From Pomacea canaliculata (lineage: Eukaryota > Mollusca > Gastropoda > Architaenioglossa > Ampullariidae), in NCBI RefSeq assembly GCF_003073045.1, contig NC_037590.1, positions 21,726,449 to 21,790,448 of the forward strand: a DNA stretch of 64,000 nt, in the 5' to 3' direction. Below, piece by piece: positions 1-12,324 of this stretch. The position numbers and the translations under genes are program-made. Under the pieces are notes generated by a model that was not told the origin of the DNA, made no database searches, and saw only the letters and a program-made list of their open reading frames with translations. Positions within the stretch are counted from its first letter, which is position 1. Each line of letters starts with the position of its first letter.

Positions 1-194
1 CAGATTTTTGTTTTCAAATTGTACATAAACATGTGAAGCCCAGCACTTGAAGTTACAGAAATCTAAAGGTATAAAGTAGCTATCATTCAAACAGGACTTT
101 GTTTACTTCAAGGAGTTGACACCTTGGTCTCTAACATATACTTTGATGTCTTGTACTGAAACATTTGACAGCATGATTTTACTCAAGGTGTCAG

Positions 195-2117
195 ATTTAA
201 TTCCATGAAAAGTATGTATATGATCACAGATCATGACACCCAGGAGCCAAGGTGCAGGTGCGATGAATTTCATTCAGGAGAAAGGTGTGAAAACTGTAAG
301 TGTGAGCCAGGAGGAAAGTGTTTGGATGACAGCACAGAGGCCATCACATCCTGCAGGTAAGGGTCTCATAACATCATGATGATTTTCTCTCTCAAGGCTG
401 TTGGGTTAAATAAGAATTGCAAAAATGAAACATCATCATGTTTGTCTTTAAAAGTAAAAGGTGTAAAATTGGGGCATCAAACTATAAGTGACTCACTATG
501 TTTGGGGCTTGTTTCAGGAACATAAATATGTAAGACTTGGAGACTGACATTGACCTTGAAGTTCTTGAAGTTTTGCACTATTTTCTTGATTTCACTGTAA
601 GATGAAAACATATTTAGAAGGTTATGTTATACATTAAGAATTATAATTTTTGTTTCTTTCATCTTTAAGGTGTAAAGATGGTTACAGCGGTCACTTCTGT
701 GAGTCTTTTCAGACCACCACACAAAATCGATCAGGAATAGGTAAGATAGATTTAAATGTTCTTTAATTTCTAGTGCCAAAGCCACACTGATTTAGGATGG
801 GGAAAGACTGAATTCAGTGTGTGTACAGTCGTCCCTTACTATATCGCGGTTCACTTTTTGTGGCTTCACTGTATCGCTCTCTTTTTTTTTGAAAAAAAGT
901 CTAATTCTGTATCATAGAGTTTTTCTTTATCATGGGATTTTGTGGTATATATATGTATTTATATAAGATTTATGATTTTAATTATTTTTGCCTGAAAATT
1001 TTAAAACAATGTAAAAAATGTATAAAATGTTAGTTCAAACATATTAAAAGAATATTAAATTGAAATAAAATACAGTATGTATAGGTATTTCATCAGCGGA
1101 TGAATACTGTAAATAAATATAACACCGCTACTTCGCAGATTTTCACCTATCACTGGGATTTCTGTAACATAACCTGATAGGTGATGGATTACTCTAACCC
1201 TATACAAAAGAAAACTTATCTTTTTTAGCATGCAGAGTTGACCACTGTTTCACAGTTCTGGAATGCCATGTTAAATATGTTGTGTTTTTTCCTGAATTAT
1301 AGATGGACTCCTGGTTGGAATACCAGTGGCTGCTGCAGTAGCAGTTATTGTGTTACTTATTATTTTCATCGTGGTGAGGCGCAAGAGGAGGTGAGTGTGA
1401 AGTGGTCTGTGAAATTCAAAGAGTTTGTATAGAACTAGAACTTCACTGCAACAGATACTGGCTTCATCATAGCTAAAAAGCAAAATAGCACTTACCAAAC
1501 TTTGTTTTACTTTTTTGTTATCCCTCAGTGTGTATTATGATTGTGCTACTGCTGAAACACGGCTTCAAGATTATGCATATACCCTTTCAACCACTTTCTG
1601 TTCAGGGAGAGCCAGTATAACCACAAACGTATGCTGGAAGGAGGAGAGCTGAATGTTAGCAATCCTGTTTACATGCGGAAAGATCCTGATGACGAGGATG
1701 ATGATGAAATGGAACCACTGGGGGCTCGTGACATCTACACTGGCAATTCGGTAAGAAATTCTGGTTTAATGCATAGTTTGAGGTGACAGCTAGAGAAAAA
1801 AAATCTTATTATTAAAACAATGGTCATGATATTTTTAGTTACTTCTCAGCTTTCCTTTTCTTTAAGGTCTTTGGGTAGGATGTGTGAAAAGGAAGATCTC
1901 TATTAATATATTTTGTAATGTTTGTCTGCAGGCCGCCAACTTTGGTAATCCTATTTATGAAATGTACACAACTACTGGTGACAGCACACAGAAACTTCTT
2001 CAGGAGGCTCCAATACAAAATGAAGAACAAGAGCTTCTGGAAAGTGGATTACCAGTACGCTATTTTGGCACAAACGAGGGGACACACACCAAGACAAAGA
2101 AATATCCCATGGCATAG
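195..2117 (+). CDS. LRP1: LRP1-like low-density lipoprotein receptor-related protein, C-terminal exons (5' partial)
   Basis: Endocytic and signalling receptor of the LDL-receptor family; only its end lies in the window. Five exons join in phase with consensus splice sites: 195-356, 670-740, 1303-1390, 1606-1750 and 1932-2117; the start of the first (195) is the least certain. Exons 1 and 2 encode a cysteine-rich EGF-like end (CRCDEFHSGERC, then CKDGYSGHFC). Exon 3 encodes one transmembrane helix (GLLVGIPVAAAVAVIVLLII) followed by the stop-transfer run RRKRR. Exons 4 and 5 encode the cytoplasmic tail with two clathrin-adaptor or PTB-type motifs, NVSNPVY and NFGNPIYEMY, an acidic stretch between them, and LL pairs near the end. 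The order KRM...NV..NPxY...NF.NPxY...ELL follows the vertebrate LRP1 tail, which is why LRP1 is preferred over LRP2 or LRP4. No frame break is seen. The gene ends with PMA and TAG at 2115-2117. Confidence 0.82.
824..1196. mobile_element. pogo/Tigger-like MITE inside an LRP1 intron
   Basis: Non-autonomous DNA transposon of about 370 bp in the intron between LRP1 exons 2 and 3. Its ends are degenerate inverted repeats: the left end reads CAGTCGTCCCTTACTATATC and the right end GGTGATGGATTACTC, each next to a TA dinucleotide. Internal TATCGCGG and CCGCTACTTCGCAG blocks mirror each other. The end sequence and TA target site fit the pogo/Tigger branch of Tc1-mariner as I recall it from fish and invertebrates. 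No transposase is encoded. Confidence 0.65.
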
Positions 2118-4850
2118 CAGCCATGGCTTGTTCAGTGAGAGGCACAGCTGGAGGAATTTGTGGAGATGCTACTGTGGTACCAGTTTGAGTCCTTTTCACA
2201 AGGATCCATCAGTGGTCTGCTCTGTTCCTGACCAACTCATGAGTGTCCAGGCTGCTCACTTCTCACTAGGTGGCAGGCTCCACGAAAAGGCTTGCTGTGC
2301 ACTACTGAAAGACATTAGTCTTAAATGACTAAATAATGTCCTCTTCAAGCAATCTACTTCTTGTTTATAGGAGACATTCCACTGCCACCTAGTTCACGAA
2401 GGTTCAGAAGTTTCTCATCTGGGTCAGCTTGCTTTTTTCCCCAGGATTCTGTCTTGGTAAAGGAAGTTTCATGGGCATTATTTAATGGCCACATTCATCA
2501 TGTTTCTTGTTGGAAGTGATTGAACTTCAGCAACAGTTTACAGCAAATCAGTTTGACACTCATTTAAGTTTTGCATAGCATCTACTACACCTGATATATT
2601 TGGAGTCGAAAGATTTCTGTACACATCCACAGGATTTGTAAGCGTTCCCTTTGTCCACATTCTGGTGTGAAAAGCAGTGACTGGTGCAGCAAACTTACAG
2701 TTTGATGTGGAAGAAGAACAATGCAACAGTTGCAGCTGATTTTCCCCACACACAACCTGCATCTATTGCTTAAAAGTGATGATTACTGAATGTATTGTGG
2801 AACTAAATGACTGGACCTAACAAAACATAGTTTTTGTATTAATATTTTTTTCATGATTATGAAAGAAGAGGTTTAATTAATTAGGTGGTACTTTGAAGTA
2901 CTTTTGATTCTGGCTGCTGTAGTAACATTCATGTGTTACCAGCCCATGACCAGTGCAGACCATGCATTTTGCTAACTAAATTTGAATATGTGATAGTTAC
3001 TTGGATACAAGAGGGAAAGAGAAAGAAGACTTGGATGTTGGAGCTTTCAAAACATTGTTAAGCAGATCTGTGATCACGTCGAGACGGGTTTCGTGCTGCA
3101 AGATGTGGTAGAGCATCACCGAAGACTTGATGCTGTTTGGTTGTGAAAGACAAAAGTGTAATGTTGACCTACTTGTTTTTCAAACCCTTGACCACCCACC
3201 CATCCAAATACACCGTAAGCCAAAAAACAAATGACTGAAGGATTGAATGCATTGGCCCATGATGGCAGAGTTAACATGATGAAACGCAGACAACCTGCTG
3301 ACACACGAGTCTGCTCATTTTATATTCACTGTTTTATACTTTGCTGGCAGTCTTTTCCTGCTCATTTGCTGGACCTCATGTTCATTTTCTCAGGCAATAT
3401 GAGTCCAGGGCATGGGACAGGATTTATGTGTTGAATAACACCAGGTAGTGCATGGTATTGTGTTAAATATTCCGTAAATCTGCAGATGTCTTCTGTTCAA
3501 CTTGATCTTTTTGTATTAGAAAAATATTTTCTGTAGAATCCACACATAAACGGGTTGTAATTACAGAATGTATTATTTTTGAAGAAAAATCTACTTCCAG
3601 GGAACTAAAATAATCGTTTTATAAATTTTATGACATAGACTTGAATAATTGTGTAATATATATGTGTGTGTGTTTTGAAATAAATGTTTGTGTGTGCACT
3701 TTGTCTTGTATGAACAGTCATAAAATATGCCATAAATCGCATATCAACATTGTAGATGAAACCATTCCTAAATCCAGAAAGTTTAACTGTTCTTGTAGAG
3801 TTAAGTCAGTCTCCATCAGCTGCAATTCAAGACTTAAAAGACAAGTTATTATTATTTGTCCCCTTCCAGTAAATCACCATCTTGCATCCAGCATGTACCT
3901 ATTTTGTGGAAGTGAAACTAAAGCCAAGACAGAGACAGCTTATAATTTCTAGCTGTGGGTGCTGTATGTCCCATCAAAATGTGTGAAGATTCAAATTACA
4001 CATCATCCAGAGATCCATTTTATGTAAATGCATCATACTTGCATTATGTTGACTGATTCCTTCCCAAGAGGAAGAAAAATTTGTTTGTTACTTTTCATGG
4101 ATTTCTTTTTTTAAAAGTCCTTGACCTCAGTGTTTCTCGACTTACAGCCAAAAAACTAAAAACACGGCAGACAATAAAGTTTGAGCTTTTGTACCTCTGT
4201 CAACACAAGAATTTGCATCATCGGCTGTTCTTCTTCTTGATGTTGATAATTAAACCAGAAATGAATTGGTGCTTTAGCATCGAACTAGAAGTTAAGGTGG
4301 GGAAAAATCATCTGCAGGCAGTCTAGAGATATAAGTCCACACTTTAAGCATAAGCTCTTTAAGTAGAACTCCAAAACTGAAGCCTTTTTAAACCAATAAA
4401 ATAGGTGAAATATTTTAGTGCACACTGAATGTCAAACTTAAAAAATAGTGTACAAATACAAAAAATATTTGTATTGCAAATTGCTGTTTGTCTAATGTAG
4501 ATTTTTAAACAGTACAACACAATCAGATCCTTTTTTTCCTTTATGTGTGTGCGTGTCACAACAGTGATTCTAGACAACGGTTCTCTAAGTGATGAACAAC
4601 TGGAAACACCAGCTGACAATATGTGTGAATACTGTACAGATGGTTTAATAGCTTGTAATTTTTCCTCAGTATGGAAAACATTCCGCTTGGTGTTAATAAT
4701 TCATGCTAACCTTAATTCCATAACAATTACAATTTGTTGTTTTTCTCCCTCAATAACTTGGCTAATTTTTTTTCTTCTTTTCTATAATGCTTTCTCTCAG
4801 CTCATCTAATTTGTTTTATTGCTCGGGTTGCACAATAAATTTTATTTCTG
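2118..4850 (+). other. LRP1-like 3' UTR (inferred extent)
   Basis: AT-rich sequence following the LRP1 stop codon with no convincing coding region. Canonical AATAAA signals lie at 3679-3684, 4173-4178 and 4834-4839; the last is followed by a T-rich stretch. Long 3' UTRs are usual for this family. Which signal is used cannot be decided from sequence, so the end at about 4850 is a guess. Confidence 0.4.
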
Positions 4851-7800
4851 CCACTACTGCTGTCTATAGTGCTAAAGGGATAGATGATTAGAAGACAGTG
4901 ACTCTTAAGAACGGACTGTGAAAATGAAACAGAGTGACCAATGTGGTTGTAGCATATTTTGTTCCTATAAAGTCTCTTTAAGCTTGCTCTTGCCTACAGG
5001 TCTTGTTTATTTTGCTAGTTCGTGAATAGCATTCATTATATTAAAGGTTTTTTTTTTTTCTTATTATTGATCTAAAGGATTCTCTAGCCTCATGGTAGTA
5101 TATGCCTTTATATAGGAGAGACAATTTTAAATTCCCTAGTAAGCATGTTGTGGCAGTGTAAAATATTTCTGTAGAAAAACTGCTGTTGGCTCTCAACCTT
5201 TGCACAGAACTGAATCAAAAGTAACAATTGTGATTTGTTTTATCAAATCAAAAAACAGCACTTTGTCATATGCTTTTATTTAACTACTTTGAACGAAATG
5301 TTGCAATTTTATTAGTAATTTTTTATTTTTAAAAAAGCCAAAGCTGTGCCATATCTTCTCACCATAGATAAAACAGTTTCAGGCATTCAAAAGCATATGT
5401 ATGGTTGTTGAAATGTGGTATTGTAAAACCTTGGCAACTGTGAAAGTTTGAAGAATTGATATTTTCATTCTTGGTTAAAAACAAAATGCCAGTTTTGCTG
5501 TCACGCTGGTGGATGATCATACTTTGTATAGTGAGTGAATGCTTGTTGAGATTTGAATGCAATGCTGTTTACTAATGTTCAGTGTCTTCCATACAATGAC
5601 CAAAGAAATACTTATGTATACTTAGCCCTCTTTTTCACAATTAGGTGTTTTTTTATCGAGTTATTGCAGATAGAGAGGTGGCATCTGTGATCTGCTTACT
5701 CTGTGTATGTCTAATTAAAGCTTTCTGTCCTATTCAGTTCCTTGTGAAAAATAAGCAGTCTTTAGTAATCTTCAAAATTGTGACTGTTGTATGCATTTAT
5801 AAGATTTTTAACTATCATATCCCATTTAAAGAAAAACTTCACAAGTATGTTTGTCTTTATTGTATGTGATGTGACTGAGCTATTGGTGCATTTGTTTGTT
5901 AATGGATAACTTTGGAGTGTCTGTCAATCATTTTCACTGTGATTTTTTTGTTTAGTCTTCCACCAATTATGATGGGTTCTGTTGTATCTATCCTTGTTAA
6001 CAACCACCAAAAGCATAGTTGATGTCTGGTTTAACCATATGGTGTACAGTGTGATATATGAAACTTCTGGAACACCTAAAGCATACTGCTTCTCATTAAC
6101 AAAGGTAAACCACCTTAATTTTGCATTTATTGGGTTACATAGAAAATGTCCTTTATACTTAAGTCATTATAGCCCATTATGATTACAGTCCTGTAGAATA
6201 TGAACATACACAATACAGAACTGAGGGGTGGAGATGTTCATTTAATATACTTTCTTTCCAAGTTTTGTCAGTAATGTTAAGATTCTTGAGTGCCCTGAAC
6301 AGCTTGTGGATAAGCATTTTTGAAATTTGAGATAGGACACATGATTATTTTGGAAAGGGTAGATGTTGCAAGTGCTTTTTGACCAAGTGAATTGGACTGG
6401 AATAGTAATATTGCAGATTACCATTTCAATATACTTCCACGCAAACTTCACAGTGTTATTTCTTCAGATGGAGAACGTTATAATAAAGCTTTCATTAGTA
6501 GTGAAAGAGTCCTACTGGTGGTTTGTTTTGGGGTTTTTTTTTTAGAAAGCATGCTAAGCAGAAATTTTAATATCCAATATAAAGTCAAAGTTGCTGTCAT
6601 GGGTGCAGATTAACTCACGCACCTTACCAGACACTTGCGTTCGATCTTTTGCTCAAAACAAGGAAAAACTACATCTGTCTCCTGCATTGTCTTTAATCAT
6701 GTTTAAGATTCTGAGGCAGAGGTGCACACTTCCTACTTCACAACCAAAACAAAATCATAAAAATTAAGTTAAAATTAATCAACCTGAGCTCTTGTGAATA
6801 GGTTTGTTGCAAATAATTTTGAAGTAAATGTACGACTCCACTGTATGCAACGCTATGAGTACGAACTAATATCCCGTCCTTGCTATGAGCGTTACCTGAC
6901 TGGCCTAATTTTAACCGGAAGCCCAATTCCTCGGCCACGAAATAAGTACATTTTGATGTAATTGACCTCCATCTTGCACTTTCGACCGAGGCCAATGCAT
7001 AGAATCGACTTTAATTATGGTTGTGATTGAATCAGGGACGGACGTTGCATAGGTGGATGGCTGAGTGTATGCCGAGACCAACGCTCAGCCTCTTGCAAAG
7101 TTCTCCGCGAGCAGTTGACAGAAGTGTGAACTGTTTTGTTGCACTATTAACCTAACCCTTGCTTGTTCAGAACACTAAATTATTTACTTCATTAGACTGA
7201 AATCTTTCTTATGGAATGATAAATATGAAACGCACATAAAAATTGACATCTAAAATCTTGGCTGTCAATAGATTTAAACTTTTGTCGCAACGGCCTCTAG
7301 CATAAATGAGCCGCTCGATCGCTGCTCGTCTTGCTCTTTCGATTAACTGCCCGCGGAAGCGGGAAAAGAACACTGAAACATTTGACACTTGCACGGTGGC
7401 ATCCTTCCACGCTAAAGTATAAACCACGTCCTGACTATTGTTATTACTCTCGTACACTGCTGGCATAGCCACTGTCGTTCGCTAAAACGGAAGCTGTTCT
7501 GTCAATAGCATCGTTCTAGGAGTTAATTGAAAAAAAATCGTCTGCGATCGAGCCACCCAGGGGATAGAGATTCATGGTTAAAGCATCCCTATTCACTTTT
7601 GTTCAAGCACCGAATTTCTACAACTACTCTTCTGGTTGACATAATTTATGTAAACAGTGAACGCCACTTTCGCACCGGAGGGAGTGCGCCTACACAATCA
7701 TGAAATGTGCCATTAAAAAATCTCTCTACGTAAGCAGGTTTGATCACAAGTCTGTTAAAACAAATTTAAATAAATTGTTGACCTTATTCATAGGTGATAG

Positions 7801-9104
7801 AAGGATGGCTTTACTTACTAACGCCAAGTAGTTCAGAGGTGTGGGTAGCAGAGATGGTCGAATCGGAAAATCGACTGGCTCTCCGTATAGTAATCACGAT
7901 GCGATTGTTTCTAGACTCTACAGATAGCACAGAATTCTCAGTTACACTAATCGTCATGAAATGTTTTCTCAATTGTGAACACAATCATCATCCCGTGGGA
8001 AACAGTTCGAAATGCATGTTGTCAACCGCTGGCGAATTTAACAGTAACTCAGTCATGCCGTTGTTTGGAAGTAGCACCACTTGCGTCGTGGTTATATGAT
8101 AAAATTAGTTCGCCGCGAGATAACTAAGCGACATACAATTATTCATTTAAACTATTTTGAAACTATATATATTATTTTATTAGTAATACAGTAACGTTAA
8201 GAATTCCTTATGGTAACCACTGCGCAGAAAAATCCTTTGGGAAATTAATGTCAATAAATAATAGAACTATTTTGTGGATGGATATCACGTGGTGACAATC
8301 ACTCGAGCAGACGTTGCAGGAAGACCAGAGAAAATACAGCTACGAAAGCTGCTATAATGGTAAGCAGAAAGATAACGGAACATTTTGCATTACTTTCTAA
8401 CATTCTGGGCCTTCCAATAGTACGACAAATATGCAGATATTGCGATACATATATATACGTTTTATAAAAAAAAATTCGAAGCGCACTATACATATATATA
8501 GCTTCTTAGAATGTGGAAACATTTGCGTAAAATGATAGATTTCATTGTACCAAATAGATCTACCTAAGAATTAATGGGAAAAGTAAAAATTATGGATGAA
8601 AAATAAAGATTGCTGTTGGTAAGCAAGGTTGTTGCCTACAGATTCAGTCTGACAAATACCTCTGCGAAAGAAATCAATGTTCAGTAACAGGAAGTTGACA
8701 GTGATATATTTTACACCGAATCAAAATATTGTGGAAATCGACTTGCATGACGTGTCAACAAATAGAGGGTAAGGTTAATTGGCAGTGATGCCAGTCACAA
8801 TAAAAATAATTACAGCTATCTTAATTATTAACTACGAAAATCAGAGACAATATAATAGTAGATTTGATATAAGACACTGTGTTCACACCGTAACGGAATG
8901 TGAGGAGGTGAAACGAAAACTGATATTTACTGTCGGTAAAAAAAAAGTCTCAAGCCACTTTGTAGTCTTAGGACACTTGAGGAAGCAGTGTTATATAAAG
9001 ATACTCTCCACTTAAAGAATTCACAAAAAGCTATAATCTTTGCGATCGAAATACTCCGTATATGAAAAAAAAGTGAATGTGTTCGGTCTCTTACATCTTC
9101 ATGT
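4851..9104. other. Intergenic DNA between LRP1 and TLR A
   Basis: No gene is supported here. The stretch is mostly AT-rich with short random reading frames. A more CpG-rich patch at about 6840-7480 holds an 86-codon - strand frame (described separately). A short - strand frame at about 8299-8400 would encode one hydrophobic segment, but nothing else supports it. Confidence 0.4.
7209..7466 (-). CDS. Unrecognised small - strand reading frame, possible exon
   Basis: An ATG at 7466 opens 85 codons beginning MPAVYESNNNSQDVVYTLAW, then a basic run (LIERARRAAIERLIYARGRC). Composition is protein-like up to about codon 65 and then becomes AT-rich, as if the true exon ended earlier. The local DNA is richer in CpG than its surroundings and has an ETS-like CCGGAAG at about 6913. 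No family is recognised and no partner exon was found. It could be a chance frame in an old promoter or CpG patch. Confidence 0.18.
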   Translation of the reverse strand: MPAVYESNNNSQDVVYTLAWKDATVQVSNVSVFFSRFRGQLIERARRAAIERLIYARGRCDKSLNLLTAKILDVNFYVRFIFIIP

Positions 9105-9300
9105 AGCTCTACACCCGGTGGCGCAACGGTTAGCGCCTGTCAAAAGAAAAGTGAAGGCTAGCTGTCCTGGGCTTAGCTCTCGTCTTGGGCATGCTGTTCT
9201 TTCTCTGCATATAGCATATGTTTATAGGGCTGGCTGACTAGCCGTGATATAGCCTTAGTTTCTGGGTTGGCGTAAAGTACTGTTGCATTCCTCCTCTTTG
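9105..9300 (+). repeat. Possible tRNA-derived SINE
   Basis: The stretch GGTGGCGCAACGGTTAGCGC at about 9117-9136 matches a tRNA or SINE A-box. The expected B-box is degenerate (near 9166-9180) and the end near GGCGTAAAGTAC resembles SINE tails. It lies just downstream (3') of TLR A. The weak B-box keeps the call low. Confidence 0.33.
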
Positions 9301-9320
9301 TGTGTCATTTCAAAATATTG

Positions 9321-11931
9321 TCACGTTCTAATGGCACTCGCCAGCCGGGACCAAAATGCAGGTAACATTGTGGGATCATGATGAGGGAACTGGATGTAGG
9401 TAGAAGACTGTAGATTGTACAGCACCTGGCGGGGAAGTTCATTGAAAGGGATGTCTTCGTACAGAAGAAACACCAGCACATCGCGCCCCGTGTGTACGGC
9501 CTCCATGGTGGCCATCCGCATCTCGTATTCACATCGCTCCGATTGCAGGAGATGTCGGGTCAGCACAACCACAGTCCGGCGGCTGTTTTCAACTGCTGCC
9601 ACAATGTTGTAGGGGATGGGCTGTCCGAGTGTGATGTCGTGCATGTTCAGTCGAAGATTTTCCTGCACTTCTAAGTTGTGGACGAGCTGCCCGCGAACAA
9701 AGTCTTCGTCATCCGAGGCGTAGGACACGAAGGCGTCATAGTCGAACTGGCGAGCTTCCTGTGACTGTGCGCGTGTGTACGACATGCGTGAGGCGTAATA
9801 CCAGTAGCGCAACTTCCAGCGGAAACGATACATCAGGGCCGACACGACGGCCACGAGAAGACAACAACAGCAGCACACAGTCCCAACTATGATACCTATG
9901 TAGCTGCTACACTCCTTCTGTAGATCGTTAATGACCTCGAAAATATTAATAGAGGATTTAACACTGCCGTCAGACATGAGACAGGAGTATTTTTGGACTC
10001 TTGGGAAATATACCTTAGTAGTGTGCCATCCAAGACAAAAACTCGATATTTTCACAAGTGCAGATTATGTGATTATAGGTAAGATTCACAGTGACATTAT
10101 CTGACGCCGTCTGTGCTACTGAGTCCAGGTGAGTACAAACGTGCGATGGAAGGGAGTGGATATTGTTGTAAGCCAGATCCAGAAGTCTGATATGGTTGGA
10201 AGAAATGTTGACGTCAAACGAGGATATTTCGTTGAAGGACAGATTCAACACTCTCAGGCTTACTAAGCCATTCAAAAACGTTGTTGAAAGATTGTAAATA
10301 TAATTATCGGATAATTCCAAAGTTTCCAAATTTACTAACGGTGTGAACAAGTCCGCGGACGAATTTCCGATGGAATAGCGCAGATAATTTCTGTTCAGTC
10401 GCAGTACCTTCAGTGAGGTAAAGTTATAACAGAATGTTTCTGAAATGTGATAAGCGAGGTTGTCGCTGAGATCCAAATATTGTAGATAGTTCAGCCCTGT
10501 TATTGGTCCTACCATCTTTGTGATCAGATTCTGGTCTGAGGTCTAATCGTGTAAGTGTGTTGTTAGAGTCCATGTTAACCTGTGTTAGCTGGTAGTATAT
10601 CTGGTTTTGCCTAGACCGAAAGTCCGTCAGATCTGGCGGAAGAACAAAGAACGTGAAATTATTAGTTACTCTACCTGTGGCGCGTATCCCTCTACATGAT
10701 CAGCCAAACTTTCTGTGTAACCAGTCGAGCCAGCAGGCCAGTAACATTGGCTTTTATTTTTCGAGACAGTTCTACAAGAAGAAGCATCCCACCCCAGATC
10801 TCAGCATCGCTGTACACACACTTCTCATCTGGATAATGTGTCGGCGATTTAGGGAATGTTATATCCATCAGCGTGAATTTGCTTCAAACTTTTTAGTTTA
10901 TTTAAGTCTTCAAGATATTTTCCAAACCCTAAATGGTTTCCATCGAGCGAAACGAACTCAAGGGAATCTGGCATGTTCAGCAGGGCGCCTTGGAAGAAAA
11001 ATTGAAGACCGTTGTAGTTGGCGTAGATGGAGATGATGCAAGTGTTCTTAAAGTATACTGTGTCTTCTTTAGTGATAGAGACACATAACGCATAGTGAGA
11101 ATTTATGTGGTTGATGTGAAGAGTGTGAAGAGCCGATCCTTGAAGACCGTACACAGCTAGTCCAAGCCTTTTAAATCCAAGATCTTCATTGTGGGAAAGA
11201 TCAAGAATCTGAAGAGTTCGTAGAGGTGAGAAGGCGTCTGCCTCAATGCAGCGGATGTTGCAGTAGGACAGGTTTAAGTATTCTAAAGCTGGTGGATGGT
11301 GTTTAAATGTGTCATTGTAAAGGATCTCTATGTCACAGAATCCGTCATGTGAACCTGAAAGACTTAGTTTTTTCAAGTTCTGCAAATGTCCGAATCCAGG
11401 ACCGAATTCCTTTCCATTGAGTCCATCCATAAATAACTCTGTTAGATTGAGGAGTTCTGAAAGAGCCTTGTCAGGATAGGAAACGTTGAGCGACTGAGAC
11501 TGGTTAGGGGGTGAGTTACCATTGAGGTACAAATATAAAAGCGACTGAGAAAAGGGAGAAAACACCCCAAAAGGATAAGTTTCATCGCTCAAAGGCAGAT
11601 TATTCCAGGTGACACTAAGCCACTGCAGGTTGCGGAGGCCCGCAAAGACACTGGGTGTGAAGCTGCTCAAGTAATTGTAGGACAAGTCTAGAACTGACAG
11701 ACTGGTCAAATGGTGAAAGACGTTGTCTGAGAGATTGCTAAGTAGGTTGTGGCTCAAGTTGAGGTTGACAGCACTTGGTGGCAGGCCATTGGGTACTTGG
11801 TGGAGATTGCGGTAAGAGCAGTTGACAGCTCCTCCCGTGCACGAACAGATTGTGCATGCGTCGTGCAAAGCGAGGGAAGATGTTCTCCCAAACGTCAACA
11901 GCATTATTGCCAGTCTGATTACCGTTTGCAT
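9321..11931 (-). CDS. Toll-like receptor A (clade A-D), frame-broken; altered BB loop
   Basis: Single-exon TLR: a type I membrane pattern-recognition receptor signalling through a cytoplasmic TIR domain. ATG at 11931 (MQTVIRLAIMLLTFGRTSSL, a signal peptide) follows a splice acceptor at 11943-11944. Next come an LRRNT (CTICSCTGGAVNCSYRNL), leucine-rich repeats, an insertion around 10530-10850, further LRRs, an LRRCT (CTCENIEFLSWM), a transmembrane helix (GIIVGTVCCCCCLLVAVVSA) and a TIR domain with box 1 FDYDAFVSY and box 3 FW. The frame is broken at about 10850, 10530 and 10020, and the insertion is further disordered. The BB loop reads HDITLGQPIP: about two residues of RDF are missing in frame and the proline is Leu. 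Its TM segment matches D while its LRRCT matches C. It is the best candidate for a signalling-dead copy or true pseudogene. Confidence 0.85.
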
Positions 11932-11942
11932 CTTGGATGACA

Positions 11943-12323
11943 CTGAAAAATAAACATCATCGTATTTCATTATTAGCGTTGTGTGCTGAATAAGCATTTT
12001 ATTGTAATCTTCGCCAGACGAAAATTGGCTTTAAAATGTGCGTGTGTGGTGCAATTTTCTGTTTTAAGCAATCTTATTTTAGCTGCAGTTTTAGTGTCAA
12101 TTATCTAGACTGTGCGTGGTCTTTCTATTCCTGCATTTATAAAAGAATCATCCAGTAACGATGTGAACGCGCCTTTGCACTGGCAATTACCATCCGATTC
12201 TAACAAGTCTCATTAGTATTTTTAAACACTTGAGGACTCTTCTGTTTGTACATGATTCCGTGCCTTTGCTTATGTTATATTTGTGTACTGGCTTGCTTAC
12301 ACACAGAAAAGGAAAGTACTTAC
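11943..12323 (-). other. Predicted 5' UTR intron of TLR A
   Basis: On the - strand a donor (CACAAA|GTAAGTAC) at 12323 and a pyrimidine-rich acceptor (TTATTTTTCAG) ending at 11943 bracket about 380 bases, leaving only 11 untranslated bases before the TLR A start codon. The acceptor is seen at the same place in all seven paralogs; the donor is chosen only for its close consensus match. Confidence 0.45.
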
Positions 12324-12324
12324 T

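Noticed and set aside
1884-2328. Alternative + strand frames overlapping the last LRP1 exon.
   Set aside because: The exon frame continuous with upstream exons gives the NPIY-containing tail; the other frame lacks any family resemblance.
8299-8493. Short - strand frame with one hydrophobic segment.
   Set aside because: AT-rich, no start context, splice site or homolog; a chance membrane-like stretch.
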